From Parafrankia sp041008525 (GTDB lineage Bacteria > Actinomycetota > Actinomycetes > Frankiales > Frankiaceae), in the NCBI RefSeq assembly GCF_041008525.1, contig NZ_JBFLUG010000019.1:1-64000 (forward strand): DNA of 64,000 nt, written 5' to 3'. Each line of letters starts with the position of its first letter. Position 1 is the stretch's first letter. Shown here in pieces: positions 55,907 through 64,000 of this stretch. The position numbers were made by a program, and so were the translations under genes. The notes below the pieces were generated by a model that worked only from the letters and a program-made list of their open reading frames with translations, was not told where the DNA came from and did not search any database.

Positions 55907-57073
55907 ATGAGTGACAGTCGGCGGACGGCACCCGAGTTCCCGGCCTGGCCCCAGTTCGACGACGCGGAGCGAGCCGGGCTCATCCGTGCGCTCGACCAGG
56001 GCCAGTGGTGGCGGATGGGGGGCACCGAGGTCGACTCGTTCGAGCGGGAGTTCGCGGAGTACCACGGAGCGGATCACGCTCTGGCGGTGACGAACGGTAC
56101 GCACGCCCTGGAGCTCGCGCTGCAGGTGCTCGGCGTCGGCCCCGGCACCGAGGTGATCGTTCCCGGCTTCACCTTCATCTCGTCGTCCCAGGCCGCGCAG
56201 CGGCTCGGCGCGGTCGCGGTGCCCGTCGACGTGGACCTGGAGACCTACTGCATCGACCCGGCGGCCGTCGAGGCCGCGATCACCTCTCGGACCAGAGCGA
56301 TCATGCCGGTGCACATGGCCGGCCACTTCTCCGACATGGACGCCCTCGGCAAGATCGCCGCGAACGCCGGCGTTCCGCTCATCCAGGACGCCGCCCACGC
56401 CCACGGCACCAGCTGGGCAGGCCGCCGGGTTGGCGAGCACGGCAGTATCGCGGCGTTCAGCTTCCAGAACGGCAAGCTGATGACCGCCGGTGAGGGCGGC
56501 GCGGTCACCTTCCCCGACGCGGAGCAGTACGAGCAGGCGTTCCTGCGGCACAGCTGCGGCCGTCCGCGCACCGACCGCCGTTACCTGCACCAGACGTCCG
56601 GCTCGAACTTCCGGATGAACGAGTTCACCGCCTCGGTGCTGCGCGCCCAGCTCGCCCGGCTCGGCGGGCAGATCGACACCCGCGAGCAGCGCTGGCCGGT
56701 GCTCGCCGAGCTGCTCGCGCAGATCCCCGGGGTCGTGCCGCAGGGCCGCGACCCGCGCTGCGACCGCAACTCGCACTACATGGCGATGTTCCGGCTGCCC
56801 GGCGTCGGCGAGGAGCGGCGCAACGCCCTCGTGGACGCCCTGATCGAACGCGGCCTGCCGGCCTTCGCCGCGTTCCGCGCCATCTACCGGTCGGACGGCT
56901 TCTGGGAGACCGGCGCCCCGGACGCGACCGTCGACCAGCTCGCCGCCCGCTGCCCGAACGTCGAGGCGCTCAGCGCGGACGGGATCTGGCTGCACCACCG
57001 CACCCTGCTCGGCACCGAGGCGCAGATGCACACCATTGCCGAGATCCTGGCCGAGACCCTGGCCGGCGTGTGA
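55907..57073 (+). CDS. rifK: 3-amino-5-hydroxybenzoate (AHBA) synthase
   Basis: Encodes 388 residues, the same length as RifK of Amycolatopsis mediterranei as I recall it, and matching it almost throughout: APEFPAWPQFDDAERAGLIR, QGQWWRMGGTEVDSFEREFA, IVPGFTFISSSQAAQRLGAV, the PLP Lys190 in SFQNGKLMTAGEGGA and FRAIYRSDGFWETGAPD. AHBA synthases form aromatic AHBA from aminodehydroshikimate and, with RifL, transaminate the 3-keto sugar nucleotide. The ATG at 55907 follows GAGAGGTGACC. It overlaps rifL by 4 bp (GTGA). Confidence 0.96.
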   Translation: MSDSRRTAPEFPAWPQFDDAERAGLIRALDQGQWWRMGGTEVDSFEREFAEYHGADHALAVTNGTHALELALQVLGVGPGTEVIVPGFTFISSSQAAQRLGAVAVPVDVDLETYCIDPAAVEAAITSRTRAIMPVHMAGHFSDMDALGKIAANAGVPLIQDAAHAHGTSWAGRRVGEHGSIAAFSFQNGKLMTAGEGGAVTFPDAEQYEQAFLRHSCGRPRTDRRYLHQTSGSNFRMNEFTASVLRAQLARLGGQIDTREQRWPVLAELLAQIPGVVPQGRDPRCDRNSHYMAMFRLPGVGEERRNALVDALIERGLPAFAAFRAIYRSDGFWETGAPDATVDQLAARCPNVEALSADGIWLHHRTLLGTEAQMHTIAEILAETLAGV

Positions 57074-58260
57074 GCAGCACGCCCGTGGCCGGGACGTCCG
57101 TGGCCGGGACGTCCGCGGTGGAGGGCACCGTCCGGGTCGCGGTGGTCGGGCTCGGGTGGGCCGGGCGGTCGATCTGGCTGCCCCGGCTGCGCGACCATCC
57201 CGCGTTCGAGGTGGTGGCCCTGGTCGACCCCGACCCGGGAACCCGGGCCGAGGTGGCCGCCGAGCCCGCGGCCGGTGCCGGTGCCGGCGTTGGCGTCGAC
57301 GTGCTCGCCCATCCCGCGGAGCTGAGCCGTTCGGCGGTCGACCTCGCCGTCGTCGCCGTCCCGAACCACCTGCACAGCCCGGTCGCCGCCGGCCTGCTCG
57401 CGGCGGGGGTGCCGGTGTTCGTGGAGAAGCCGGTCTGTCTGCGCACCGCCGAGGCGGAGACCCTGGCCGCCGCCGAGCTGGCGGGGGGAGCGGTGCTCCT
57501 GGCCGGCAGCGCCGCCCGCTTCCGGGCCGACGTCCGCGCGTTGTACGGCATCGCCGAGCAGCTCGGCACCATCCGGCACGTCGATGTCTCCTGGGTGCGC
57601 GCCCGTGGCGTGCCCGATGCCGGCGGCTGGTTCACCCGGCGCGACCTCGCCGGCGGGGGGGCGCTTCTCGACCTCGGCTGGCACCTGCTCGACGTCGCCG
57701 CCCCCCTCGTGGGGACCGACGGATTCGTCCACGCGGTGGGCACGGTCTCCGGCGACTTCGTCGCCGACGCCGCGTGGAGCGCCTCCTGGCGCCACCCCGA
57801 CGACGCTGCCGGCTCCCGGTCCGGCGGCAACGTCGAGGACACGGTCCGGGCGTTTCTCGTCAGTGGCACCGGAGTGTCCGTGGCGCTGCGGGCCAGCTGG
57901 GCATCCCACGAGCCGCTCGACGGCACGGTGGTGCGGGTCGAGGGGAGCGCCGGCTCCGCGGAGCTGCGCTGCACCTTCGGCTTCAGCCCCAACCGCCACC
58001 CGTGGTCGACGCTGACCTGGACGAAGAACGGCACCACCACCAGCGTGGACGTCCCCACCGAACCGATCGGTGCCGAGTATCGCCGCCAGCTCGACGAGCT
58101 TCCGGCGCAGCTCGCCGATCCGGCCCGGCGCGGTGCCGCGGTCGGGCAGGCGAGGTCGACCATCGCCGCCATCGAAAAGATCTACGAGTCGGCCGGACTG
58201 GCGCAGTCCACCGTTCCGGCGCATACGACCACGTCGGCGCTGCTGCCCGCCGCGTCCTGA
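57070..58260 (+). CDS. rifL: RifL-type Gfo/Idh/MocA oxidoreductase
   Basis: Encodes 396 residues. The Rossmann region is VRVAVVGLGWAGRSIWLPRL, with VAVPNHLHSPVAAGLLAAG and the EKP motif in VFVEKPVCL. The DLGWHLLD helix carries the likely His. In rifamycin biosynthesis RifL oxidises C3 of UDP-glucose so that RifK can aminate it to UDP-kanosamine. The GTG start overlaps the rifK stop. Repetitive VAGTSVAGTSA at the start is dispensable-looking. Confidence 0.9.
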   Translation: MSSTPVAGTSVAGTSAVEGTVRVAVVGLGWAGRSIWLPRLRDHPAFEVVALVDPDPGTRAEVAAEPAAGAGAGVGVDVLAHPAELSRSAVDLAVVAVPNHLHSPVAAGLLAAGVPVFVEKPVCLRTAEAETLAAAELAGGAVLLAGSAARFRADVRALYGIAEQLGTIRHVDVSWVRARGVPDAGGWFTRRDLAGGGALLDLGWHLLDVAAPLVGTDGFVHAVGTVSGDFVADAAWSASWRHPDDAAGSRSGGNVEDTVRAFLVSGTGVSVALRASWASHEPLDGTVVRVEGSAGSAELRCTFGFSPNRHPWSTLTWTKNGTTTSVDVPTEPIGAEYRRQLDELPAQLADPARRGAAVGQARSTIAAIEKIYESAGLAQSTVPAHTTTSALLPAAS

Positions 58261-58304
58261 CACACCGGTGGGCAGCGCTGCCACGCCAAGCATGGGGGGA
58301 GCCG

Positions 58305-58955
58305 ATGGGCACCACAGCAATCGTTTTCGACCTCGACGGTGTGATCGTCGACAGTCACGCCGTGATGCGGGAGGCCTTCACGCGTGCCTACGCGGAGGTC
58401 GTGGGCCCGGGACCCGCTCCGTTCGAGGAGTACAACCGGCATCTCGGCCGGTACTTCCCGGACATCATGCGGATCATGGGCCTCCCGCTGGAGATGGAAG
58501 GCCCCTTCGTCCGGGAGAGCTACCGGCTCGCTCCCCAGGTCCTGTTGTTCGACGGGGTCCGCGAGCTGCTGACCGGCCTCCTCGACCGGGGGATCCGGCT
58601 CGCCGTCGCGACCGGCAAGAGCGGACCGCGGGCCCGTGACCTGCTGGCACAGCTGGGCATCCTCGACTGCTTCGAACGGGTTATCGGCTCCGACGAGGTC
58701 GCCCGGCCCAAACCGGCGCCGGACATCATCCAGCTTGCGCTGGAAACCCTGGGCGCGGATCCCGCGGACGCGATGATGATCGGCGACGCCGTCACCGACA
58801 TCCAGAGCGCCCGCGGGGCCGGCGTGCGGGCCGTCGCCGCCGTGTGGGGGCAGGTCGACGAGTCCGAGCTGCTGGCAGCGGCACCCGACTGGGTGATCTG
58901 GTCCCCGACGCAGCTCCTCGGCCTCCTCGCGGAGCAGCCGTACCTGACGGTCTGA
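58305..58955 (+). CDS. rifM: RifM-type HAD phosphatase
   Basis: Encodes 216 residues. Motif I is VFDLDGVIVDS with the nucleophile Asp, motif II is AVATGKSG, and motif IV is MMIGDAVTDIQSA. This is a subfamily I HAD hydrolase. In AHBA clusters RifM is the phosphatase linked to release of kanosamine from the sugar nucleotide. The ATG at 58305 follows GGGGGAG. It is the last gene of the rifK-L-M unit and ends 25 bp from the convergent rifN. Confidence 0.9.
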   Translation: MGTTAIVFDLDGVIVDSHAVMREAFTRAYAEVVGPGPAPFEEYNRHLGRYFPDIMRIMGLPLEMEGPFVRESYRLAPQVLLFDGVRELLTGLLDRGIRLAVATGKSGPRARDLLAQLGILDCFERVIGSDEVARPKPAPDIIQLALETLGADPADAMMIGDAVTDIQSARGAGVRAVAAVWGQVDESELLAAAPDWVIWSPTQLLGLLAEQPYLTV

Positions 58956-58980
58956 CCGCCGAAACGGGTTCCGCCGCCGC

Positions 58981-60000
58981 TCAGCGGCCCGGCTCGTCCG
59001 GCTCGTCCGGCTCGTCCAGGTCGCGGGCCAGCAGCACCGCGCCCGTCAGCGACGACAGACCGCCCTGCGACGCCCGGACGGACACCGCGGGATGGCCCGG
59101 CCGGGCCATCGCCTCCGTCCGGGCCGCCACGGCGTCGACGAAACCGGCCAGCCCGTCCGCGAATCCGCCGCCGACCACCGCCAGATCGGGCCGCACCAGC
59201 TCGGTCAGGCCGGTGATGGCGCCCGCCAGCGCCTGCGCCGTGGCCCCGACGGCCTCCTGGGCCCAGCTTTCACCGCTCTCCCAGCCGGCCTGCAGCTGCG
59301 GGTAGGTCACCTCCACATCCGCGGCGCCCGCGGCGCCCGCGGGGTGCGCGCGCAGGTGGGTCGCCCGGTGCAGGGTGGCGGGTCCGGACGCGAGGGCCTG
59401 CAGGCAGCCGCGGCGTCCACACCGGCACAGCGGCCCGTCCAGGGCGATGACCAGATGGCCGATCTCGCAGGAGCCGCGCCCCGGCCCCGGGCAGAGCCGG
59501 CCGTCGAGGACGATCCCGCCGCCGATGCCGGTGCCGACACCCAGGTAGACCAGGTTCGCGGCACCGGCATGGTGCGCCTCGGCCAGCGCGGCCAGGTCAC
59601 CGTCGTCGGCCAGCGCGACCTGCGCTCCCGGCACGAGATCCCGCAGGGCCTGCCCGAGCTGCAGGCCCGCCCAGGACGGCCGGCTCGGCCAGGTGGTGAC
59701 CCGCCCGTCGGAGTCGACCGTCGCGGGCATCGCCACGCCGATCGCGGTCACCTGCCCGTCCCACCCGTCGCACAGGGCCCGGACGCCCGCGCCGAGATCA
59801 CGCAGGTCGGTCTCGGCCGGAGCGCCGACCGACCAGCGGAACACCGCCTCGCGCGAGGGCCCACCCGCCTCCGGGCTCGTCGCTTCCGGGCTCGTTGCTT
59901 CCTGGTTCGTCGTCTCCCGGTCCGTCGTCTCCAGCCGCAGCGCCACCTTGGTGCCGCCCACGTCGATGCCGAGTCGGCCGGTCACCCGCGGGGCCGTCAC
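58981..60000 (-). CDS. rifN: RifN-type ROK kinase (kanosamine kinase)
   Basis: Encodes 339 residues. The ATP motif is GIDVGGTKVAL at the start and YLGVGTGIGGGIV; the ROK zinc motif is CEIGHLVIALDGPLCRCGRRGCLQ. RifN phosphorylates kanosamine at O6 in AHBA biosynthesis. The GTG at 60000 overlaps the rifI stop (GTGA). Two repeats are built in: Ser-Pro-Glu-Ala-Thr near residue 30 and Asp-Glu-Pro at the C-terminus (three 9-bp units, 58991-59017). Confidence 0.9.
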   Translation of the reverse strand: MTAPRVTGRLGIDVGGTKVALRLETTDRETTNQEATSPEATSPEAGGPSREAVFRWSVGAPAETDLRDLGAGVRALCDGWDGQVTAIGVAMPATVDSDGRVTTWPSRPSWAGLQLGQALRDLVPGAQVALADDGDLAALAEAHHAGAANLVYLGVGTGIGGGIVLDGRLCPGPGRGSCEIGHLVIALDGPLCRCGRRGCLQALASGPATLHRATHLRAHPAGAAGAADVEVTYPQLQAGWESGESWAQEAVGATAQALAGAITGLTELVRPDLAVVGGGFADGLAGFVDAVAARTEAMARPGHPAVSVRASQGGLSSLTGAVLLARDLDEPDEPDEPGR

Positions 60001-60836
60001 CGCGCACCCGGCAGGCCGAAGAACGCCCGGTACAGGTCGACCTGCTCGGCCAGCATGTGGATGCCCGGATGGGTAGGCAGGCCCCGCCCCTGGGCCGCCT
60101 GCAGCAGCCGCGTCCGCGCCGGTTTCATGATGATGTCGGCGACGACGCACCCGTCCGGCAGGTCCGTCGGGTCGAACGGCAGCGGGTCCTGGGGGCGCAG
60201 CCCGAGCGGGGTGGCGTTCACGACCACGTCGACCGGGCCCTGACCGTCCCGCGGCGTCGCCCTTCCGGGCCAGTGGGCGTCCAACCGGCGCAGCAGGTCG
60301 GCGAGCCGGGCCTGGTCCGGATCGTGCACGGTCAGCCGCGCGCAGCCGGCGTCGAGCAGCGCCACCGCGATGGCACTGCCGGCACCGCCCGCCCCGACCA
60401 GCCGGATCTCGCTGCCGGCGATCCGATGGCCCGCGCGGAGCATGCCGCGGACGAAGCCCGCACCGTCGAAGTTGTCGGCCAGCCAGCGCCCGTCGGGCTC
60501 CCGCCGCAGCGCGTTCGCGCTGCCACTGATCGCAGCGGCGGGGGAGCGGAGGTCGGCCAGGTGGGCCGCGGCCACCTTGTGCGGGATCGTGATCAGGATC
60601 CCGTCCAGGTTGGCGATGGAACGCAGCCCCGTCAGCACGGCCGGGAAGTCGGCCGGCCGCGCGTGTACCGGGACGAGCACCGCGTCCAGCCCCGCCTCGG
60701 CGAAGACCGGGTTGACCAGCCGCGGCGCCTGCACCTGGTCGACCGGGTCGCCGACGACGACGTACAGCCGTGTCGTGCCGCTGATCTCCCGCGGTCGCGC
60801 CGCCGGCCGCGTCCCGAGGGTGTCGGATGTCGTCAC
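59997..60836 (-). CDS. rifI: RifI-type quinate/shikimate dehydrogenase
   Basis: Encodes 279 residues. Family marks are LVNPVFAEAGLDAVLVPVHA, the catalytic Lys in LITIPHKVAA, ADNFDGAGF, the nucleotide-binding LVGAGGAGSAIAVALL and VVNATPLGL. RifI homologues in AHBA clusters act on aminoquinate/aminoshikimate or quinate. The GTG at 60836 overlaps the rifG stop. AHBA formation itself does not require this step in the known pathway. Confidence 0.9.
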   Translation of the reverse strand: MTTSDTLGTRPAARPREISGTTRLYVVVGDPVDQVQAPRLVNPVFAEAGLDAVLVPVHARPADFPAVLTGLRSIANLDGILITIPHKVAAAHLADLRSPAAAISGSANALRREPDGRWLADNFDGAGFVRGMLRAGHRIAGSEIRLVGAGGAGSAIAVALLDAGCARLTVHDPDQARLADLLRRLDAHWPGRATPRDGQGPVDVVVNATPLGLRPQDPLPFDPTDLPDGCVVADIIMKPARTRLLQAAQGRGLPTHPGIHMLAEQVDLYRAFFGLPGAR

Positions 60837-61885
60837 AGCGCGCTCCGGTCCATCGCGGCGAGCGTCGAGGCCACCAGGTCCGCCGGGACGTCCGGCACCA
60901 GCCGGGGCCCGTCCGACGAGTCCAGGACGAAGGCCAGCCCGGTGGTCGTCGATGTGCTCGTGGACTTCTTGTCCCGCCGCATGATCGACACGAGCTCGCC
61001 GTCGTCCACGCCGGCGGGAAGCGCGGTCGGCAGCCCGTAGTGCGCGACCACCTCGTGGTGCTCGGCGGCCCGAGTCTCGTCGATCAGGCCCAGCCGTGCC
61101 GCGAGCCGGCCCGCGAACACCGTCCCGACCGCCACACCTTCGCCGTGGCGCATCCCGAAGCCGGTCGCGATCTCCAGGGCATGGCCGAGGGTGTGCCCGT
61201 AGTTCAGGATGTGGCGGAGCCCGGAGTCGCGCTCGTCGCGGGCGACCACCGACGCCTTGAGCGCGACGCTGCGGGCTATCTGCTCCTCGACAGGCAGACC
61301 GCGCAGGTCACCCGCGCCGATGAAGTGCGCCCGCGCGATCTCGCCGTAGCCGTTGGTCCACTCGCGGGCGGGCAGCGTCCGCAGGTAGTCGGTGTCGCAC
61401 AGCACCGCGCTCGGCTGCCAGTAGGCGCCCACCAGGTTCTTGCCGGCCGGGAGGTTCACGGCGGTCTTGCCGCCGACGCTGGCGTCCACCTGGGCCAGCA
61501 GGGAGGTCGGCAGATGGATCACCGCGATCCCGCGGTGGTAGAGCGCCGCGGCGAGGCCGACGACATCGGTCGTCGTCCCGCCTCCGCAGGACACCACCGC
61601 GTCCGACCGGGTGAGGCCGAAGGCCGCGAACTGTTCGCACAGGTTCCCGACGTTGGCCAGGGTCTTGTCGCGCTCGCCGTCGCGGGCGGTGATCCGCACG
61701 GCCGGGACCCCGGGGTCGGGCACCGCGTCCTCCGCGGGCCGCGCCGAGACAATCGCGACCCGTGCCGCACCGACCCGCGCAACCGCCGCCGGCAGCAGGT
61801 GCCGGGCACCCGGCCCCACGTCGACCGGGTAACCGCGCTCACCGAGGTCGACCCACACCCGATGCGCCGTGACTGACTCCGCCAT
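60833..61885 (-). CDS. rifG: RifG-type aminodehydroquinate synthase
   Basis: Encodes 350 residues of the dehydroquinate synthase family. Motifs are GGGTTTDVVGLAAALYHRGI, HLPTSLLAQVDASVGGKTAVN, GKNLVGAYWQPSAVLCD and NYGHTLGHALE with metal-binding His. Position in the cluster assigns it to the amino version, converting aminoDAHP to aminoDHQ. The ATG at 61885 follows GGAAGGA. It heads the minus-strand operon rifG-I-N and is divergent from the A-T gene. Confidence 0.93.
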   Translation of the reverse strand: MAESVTAHRVWVDLGERGYPVDVGPGARHLLPAAVARVGAARVAIVSARPAEDAVPDPGVPAVRITARDGERDKTLANVGNLCEQFAAFGLTRSDAVVSCGGGTTTDVVGLAAALYHRGIAVIHLPTSLLAQVDASVGGKTAVNLPAGKNLVGAYWQPSAVLCDTDYLRTLPAREWTNGYGEIARAHFIGAGDLRGLPVEEQIARSVALKASVVARDERDSGLRHILNYGHTLGHALEIATGFGMRHGEGVAVGTVFAGRLAARLGLIDETRAAEHHEVVAHYGLPTALPAGVDDGELVSIMRRDKKSTSTSTTTGLAFVLDSSDGPRLVPDVPADLVASTLAAMDRSAL

Positions 61886-62090
61886 TGTTGTCCTTCCGGT
61901 GTGTGTCTCATGATAGATGGTGATCCTGGTGTCCGGTAACCGTGTGCACCCCTGATGACTATTCAGGAATAGGGTGCACGGCTCGGGTTGTGGATGGCAC
62001 GGGTGGGCGGGAGTGGGTGTATCCGGGCCGTACTATCGGCAACGGCTCCGAATTACCGTGAACGGAGCAGAGGGGGCTGGGGTCAAAAAC

Positions 62091-64000
62091 ATGGTTGGTA
62101 CGCAACCGTTGGTCCTGCCGGCGACAGATCTCGCGCAGCGCGGTCGCACGATCGTGGGTCAGTTCTCGAGAATTGTCACCATGCGTGCCAGCAGTATCGC
62201 GGTGCGCGATGAAATGCTGGTGCTGACCTATGCTGAACTGGACTGGCGCTCTTCCGCGCTGGCCCGTTCTCTCGCCGCTTCCGCCGACGACGGCGGCGCG
62301 GAGGGAAACGTCGGCATCCTGCTGGACCAGGGCGCCGCCGCGATCATCGCCATGCTCGGCGCGCTCAAGGCCGGTCGACCGTTCGTTCCGCTCGACCCGA
62401 TGCTGCCGGCCGCCCGACTGGGCCAGATCCTGCAGCTGGCGGACGTCGCGGTCTGCGTGACGGACGAGCCGCACCGGGAACTGCTCGCCGCCGCCGACGA
62501 CCCGGCGCGCTCCACCCGGATCAACGCTGTGATCATCGATGCCGCGGGCCGGGCCGGCGACGCCCCGGTGGCCGGCGACCGGGTACCGGACGCCGCGCTG
62601 CCCGGCTGGCACACGCTGCCCGCCGACCCTGCCTTCGTGGTGTTCAGCTCCGGGTCCACCGGCGTCCCCAAGGGCGTGATCTGGCGCCACCAGACCGTCG
62701 TCCACGAGCTCGAATCGGGCCTCGACCAGGTCGGTGTCAACGCCACCGACCAGATGGCCCTGATCCTGCCGGTCGCCTTCGCCGCCGGTATCACGGTGAT
62801 GTTCTGGGGGCTGCTCTCCGGCGCGACACTGCACGTCCTCGACCCGCGCGCACGCGGGATCGAGGTTGTTCCCGGCTGGCTCGCCGAGCGCGGGATCACC
62901 ACTCTGCATCTGACACCGGCCCTCATCCGGGCGCTCGTCGGCGCCGCACAGCCCGGCCAGGCCCCGATCAGCCTGCGAGCGGTCACCAGCTCCGGCGAAG
63001 CGGTCTACGGCCGTGACGTGACCGCCCTCCGGGAGATTCTCCCGAGAACCTGCACGTTCTACAACTGGTCGGGATCCACCGAGACAGCGTCTCTCGCCTT
63101 CTTCCCGGTGCGTGCCGACGACGCCCTTCCCGCCGGTCCGCTTCCGGCCGGGTGGGCCGTCCGTGGCAAGACCATCACCATCGTCGACGACCATGGCAAT
63201 CCTGTTCCTGACGGTGTCACCGGCGAGATGGCAGTGACGTCCAGGTATCTTTCCGGCGGGTACTGGAACGCCCCGCAGACGACTGCGCTGCGTTTTCTCC
63301 CGGCGGCGGGCAACCCGAATTCAGACAACTCCGATACCGGGGTGACGTACCGCGCCGGTGATCTGGCCCGTCGACGTCCCGACGGATGTATCGAACTACT
63401 CGGACGCGCCGACGCAGCCGTCAAGATTCGCGGATATCTGGTGGAGCCGGCGGAGATCGAGGCCGTCCTGCTCACCTCACCGGACATTGTCGAGGCCGTC
63501 GTCGTCGCGGAACGACCGGAGGACCAGCCCGCGCGGCTGATCGCCTACGTCGTCTGCACGAGCGCCGTCACCTCGGCGGCCGTGACCGTCCGGGCGCTGC
63601 TGCGGGCGAAACTGCCCGCCTACATGGTTCCCGCCTCGGTGGTGCTGCTCGACGAGCTCCCGCGCAACGAGCGCGGCAAGGTGGACCGCACCGCGCTGCC
63701 GCCGGTGCCCCCGCGGGCGCCAGGCCGGCTCCCGACGGGTCGCAGTCACTGGGAGCTTGTGGTCCGGGACCTGTTCGCGCAGGTACTCAAGGTCGACGAG
63801 GTCTACCTCGACGACGACTTCGTCGAACTCGGCGGAGACTCGCTCCTCGCCCAGCAGCTGCTCAGCGAGATCGGCGCCCGCCTCGGCGTACGCCTGCCGA
63901 CGTCGGTGCTGGCGGAGGCGCCGACCATCGCGACGCTCGCCGCGCGGGTGGCACGAGCTCACCGTGACATCCCGACCCACCCGACCTGCGTCCCCCTCGC
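62091..64000 (+). CDS. Adenylation-thiolation (NRPS-like loading) protein, partial
   Basis: The frame is open from the ATG at 62091 to the window end (at least 636 residues); a GTG at 62058 is an alternative. The adenylation domain has VVFSSGSTGVPKGV (A3), NWSGSTETAS (A5), YRAGDLARRRPDG (A7) and GRADAAVKIRGYLVEPAEIE (A8), with Lys of A10 in NERGKVDRTALP. A carrier domain follows with GGDSLLAQQLL, whose Ser carries phosphopantetheine. At the position of Asp235 in amino-acid-activating domains there is Ala (LPVAFAAG), so the substrate is probably not an alpha-amino acid; AHBA or another aryl acid is likely. Confidence 0.88.
   Translation, partial: MVGTQPLVLPATDLAQRGRTIVGQFSRIVTMRASSIAVRDEMLVLTYAELDWRSSALARSLAASADDGGAEGNVGILLDQGAAAIIAMLGALKAGRPFVPLDPMLPAARLGQILQLADVAVCVTDEPHRELLAAADDPARSTRINAVIIDAAGRAGDAPVAGDRVPDAALPGWHTLPADPAFVVFSSGSTGVPKGVIWRHQTVVHELESGLDQVGVNATDQMALILPVAFAAGITVMFWGLLSGATLHVLDPRARGIEVVPGWLAERGITTLHLTPALIRALVGAAQPGQAPISLRAVTSSGEAVYGRDVTALREILPRTCTFYNWSGSTETASLAFFPVRADDALPAGPLPAGWAVRGKTITIVDDHGNPVPDGVTGEMAVTSRYLSGGYWNAPQTTALRFLPAAGNPNSDNSDTGVTYRAGDLARRRPDGCIELLGRADAAVKIRGYLVEPAEIEAVLLTSPDIVEAVVVAERPEDQPARLIAYVVCTSAVTSAAVTVRALLRAKLPAYMVPASVVLLDELPRNERGKVDRTALPPVPPRAPGRLPTGRSHWELVVRDLFAQVLKVDEVYLDDDFVELGGDSLLAQQLLSEIGARLGVRLPTSVLAEAPTIATLAARVARAHRDIPTHPTCVPL

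Overview
The window reads as chromosome of a very GC-rich actinobacterium: many GTG starts, ATGA/GTGA stop-start overlaps, strongly G/C third codon positions. The mix of amidohydrolase_2, acyl-CoA dehydrogenase, WS/DGAT, DUF6461 and pentapeptide-repeat genes resembles Frankia or a close relative. The genus is an inference; there is no rRNA or other marker gene here. I see no tRNA, rRNA, CRISPR array, transposase or phage gene.

Layout. (1) 0-13 kb: a partial membrane protein, a haloacetate dehalogenase-like hydrolase divergent from a SARP/BTAD regulator, then a nitrate assimilation unit: a NarK-type transporter divergent from a 1429-residue nitrate reductase fused to a CysJ-like NADPH flavoprotein, with a GlnR-like box between them. 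A small hypothetical gene, an amidohydrolase and a DegT-type aminotransferase follow. (2) 13-19 kb: a stress island with a phosphoribosyltransferase-hydrolase fusion, Hsp20, and a dnaK-grpE-cbpA-cbpM operon in which every junction overlaps. (3) 19-26 kb, minus strand: a 2-oxoacid dehydrogenase operon (E1alpha, E1beta, E2) coupled by stop-start overlaps to a prephenate dehydratase gene, with a pentapeptide-repeat gene behind it. (4) 26-41 kb: accessory lipid and xenobiotic-type metabolism: WS/DGAT, a deaminase, hydrolases, three acyl-CoA dehydrogenases (two paired), a shortened crotonase, dimeric alpha-beta barrel proteins, a CMD/AhpD protein, a TauD-type dioxygenase, a ferredoxin, a CYTH protein and EthD. 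A decayed ligD fragment lies at about 40.7 kb. (5) 41-45 kb: metH preceded by a convincing S-adenosylhomocysteine riboswitch whose P1 stem competes with a hairpin covering the ribosome binding site. (6) 45-55 kb: hydrolases, a VOC protein, a WYL regulator running in frame into DUF2252, a MarR-MFS export pair and a large DUF6461 protein. (7) 55-64 kb: a 3-amino-5-hydroxybenzoate (AHBA) biosynthesis cluster equivalent to rifJ, rifK-L-M and rifN-I-G, next to a divergent adenylation-thiolation protein that runs off the window.

How the parts fit. The AHBA genes cover UDP-glucose oxidation and transamination (L, K), phosphate removal (M), kanosamine phosphorylation (N), and the aminoshikimate steps (G, J, and final aromatisation by K). 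RifI would act on quinate/shikimate-type side products. RifH (aminoDAHP synthase) and the transketolase are not in view. The A-T protein at the edge is the likely AHBA- or aryl-activating loading enzyme. The dehydrogenase-pheA operon could link phenylpyruvate formation to its oxidative decarboxylation. In-frame minisatellites in linkers and tails recur across the window.
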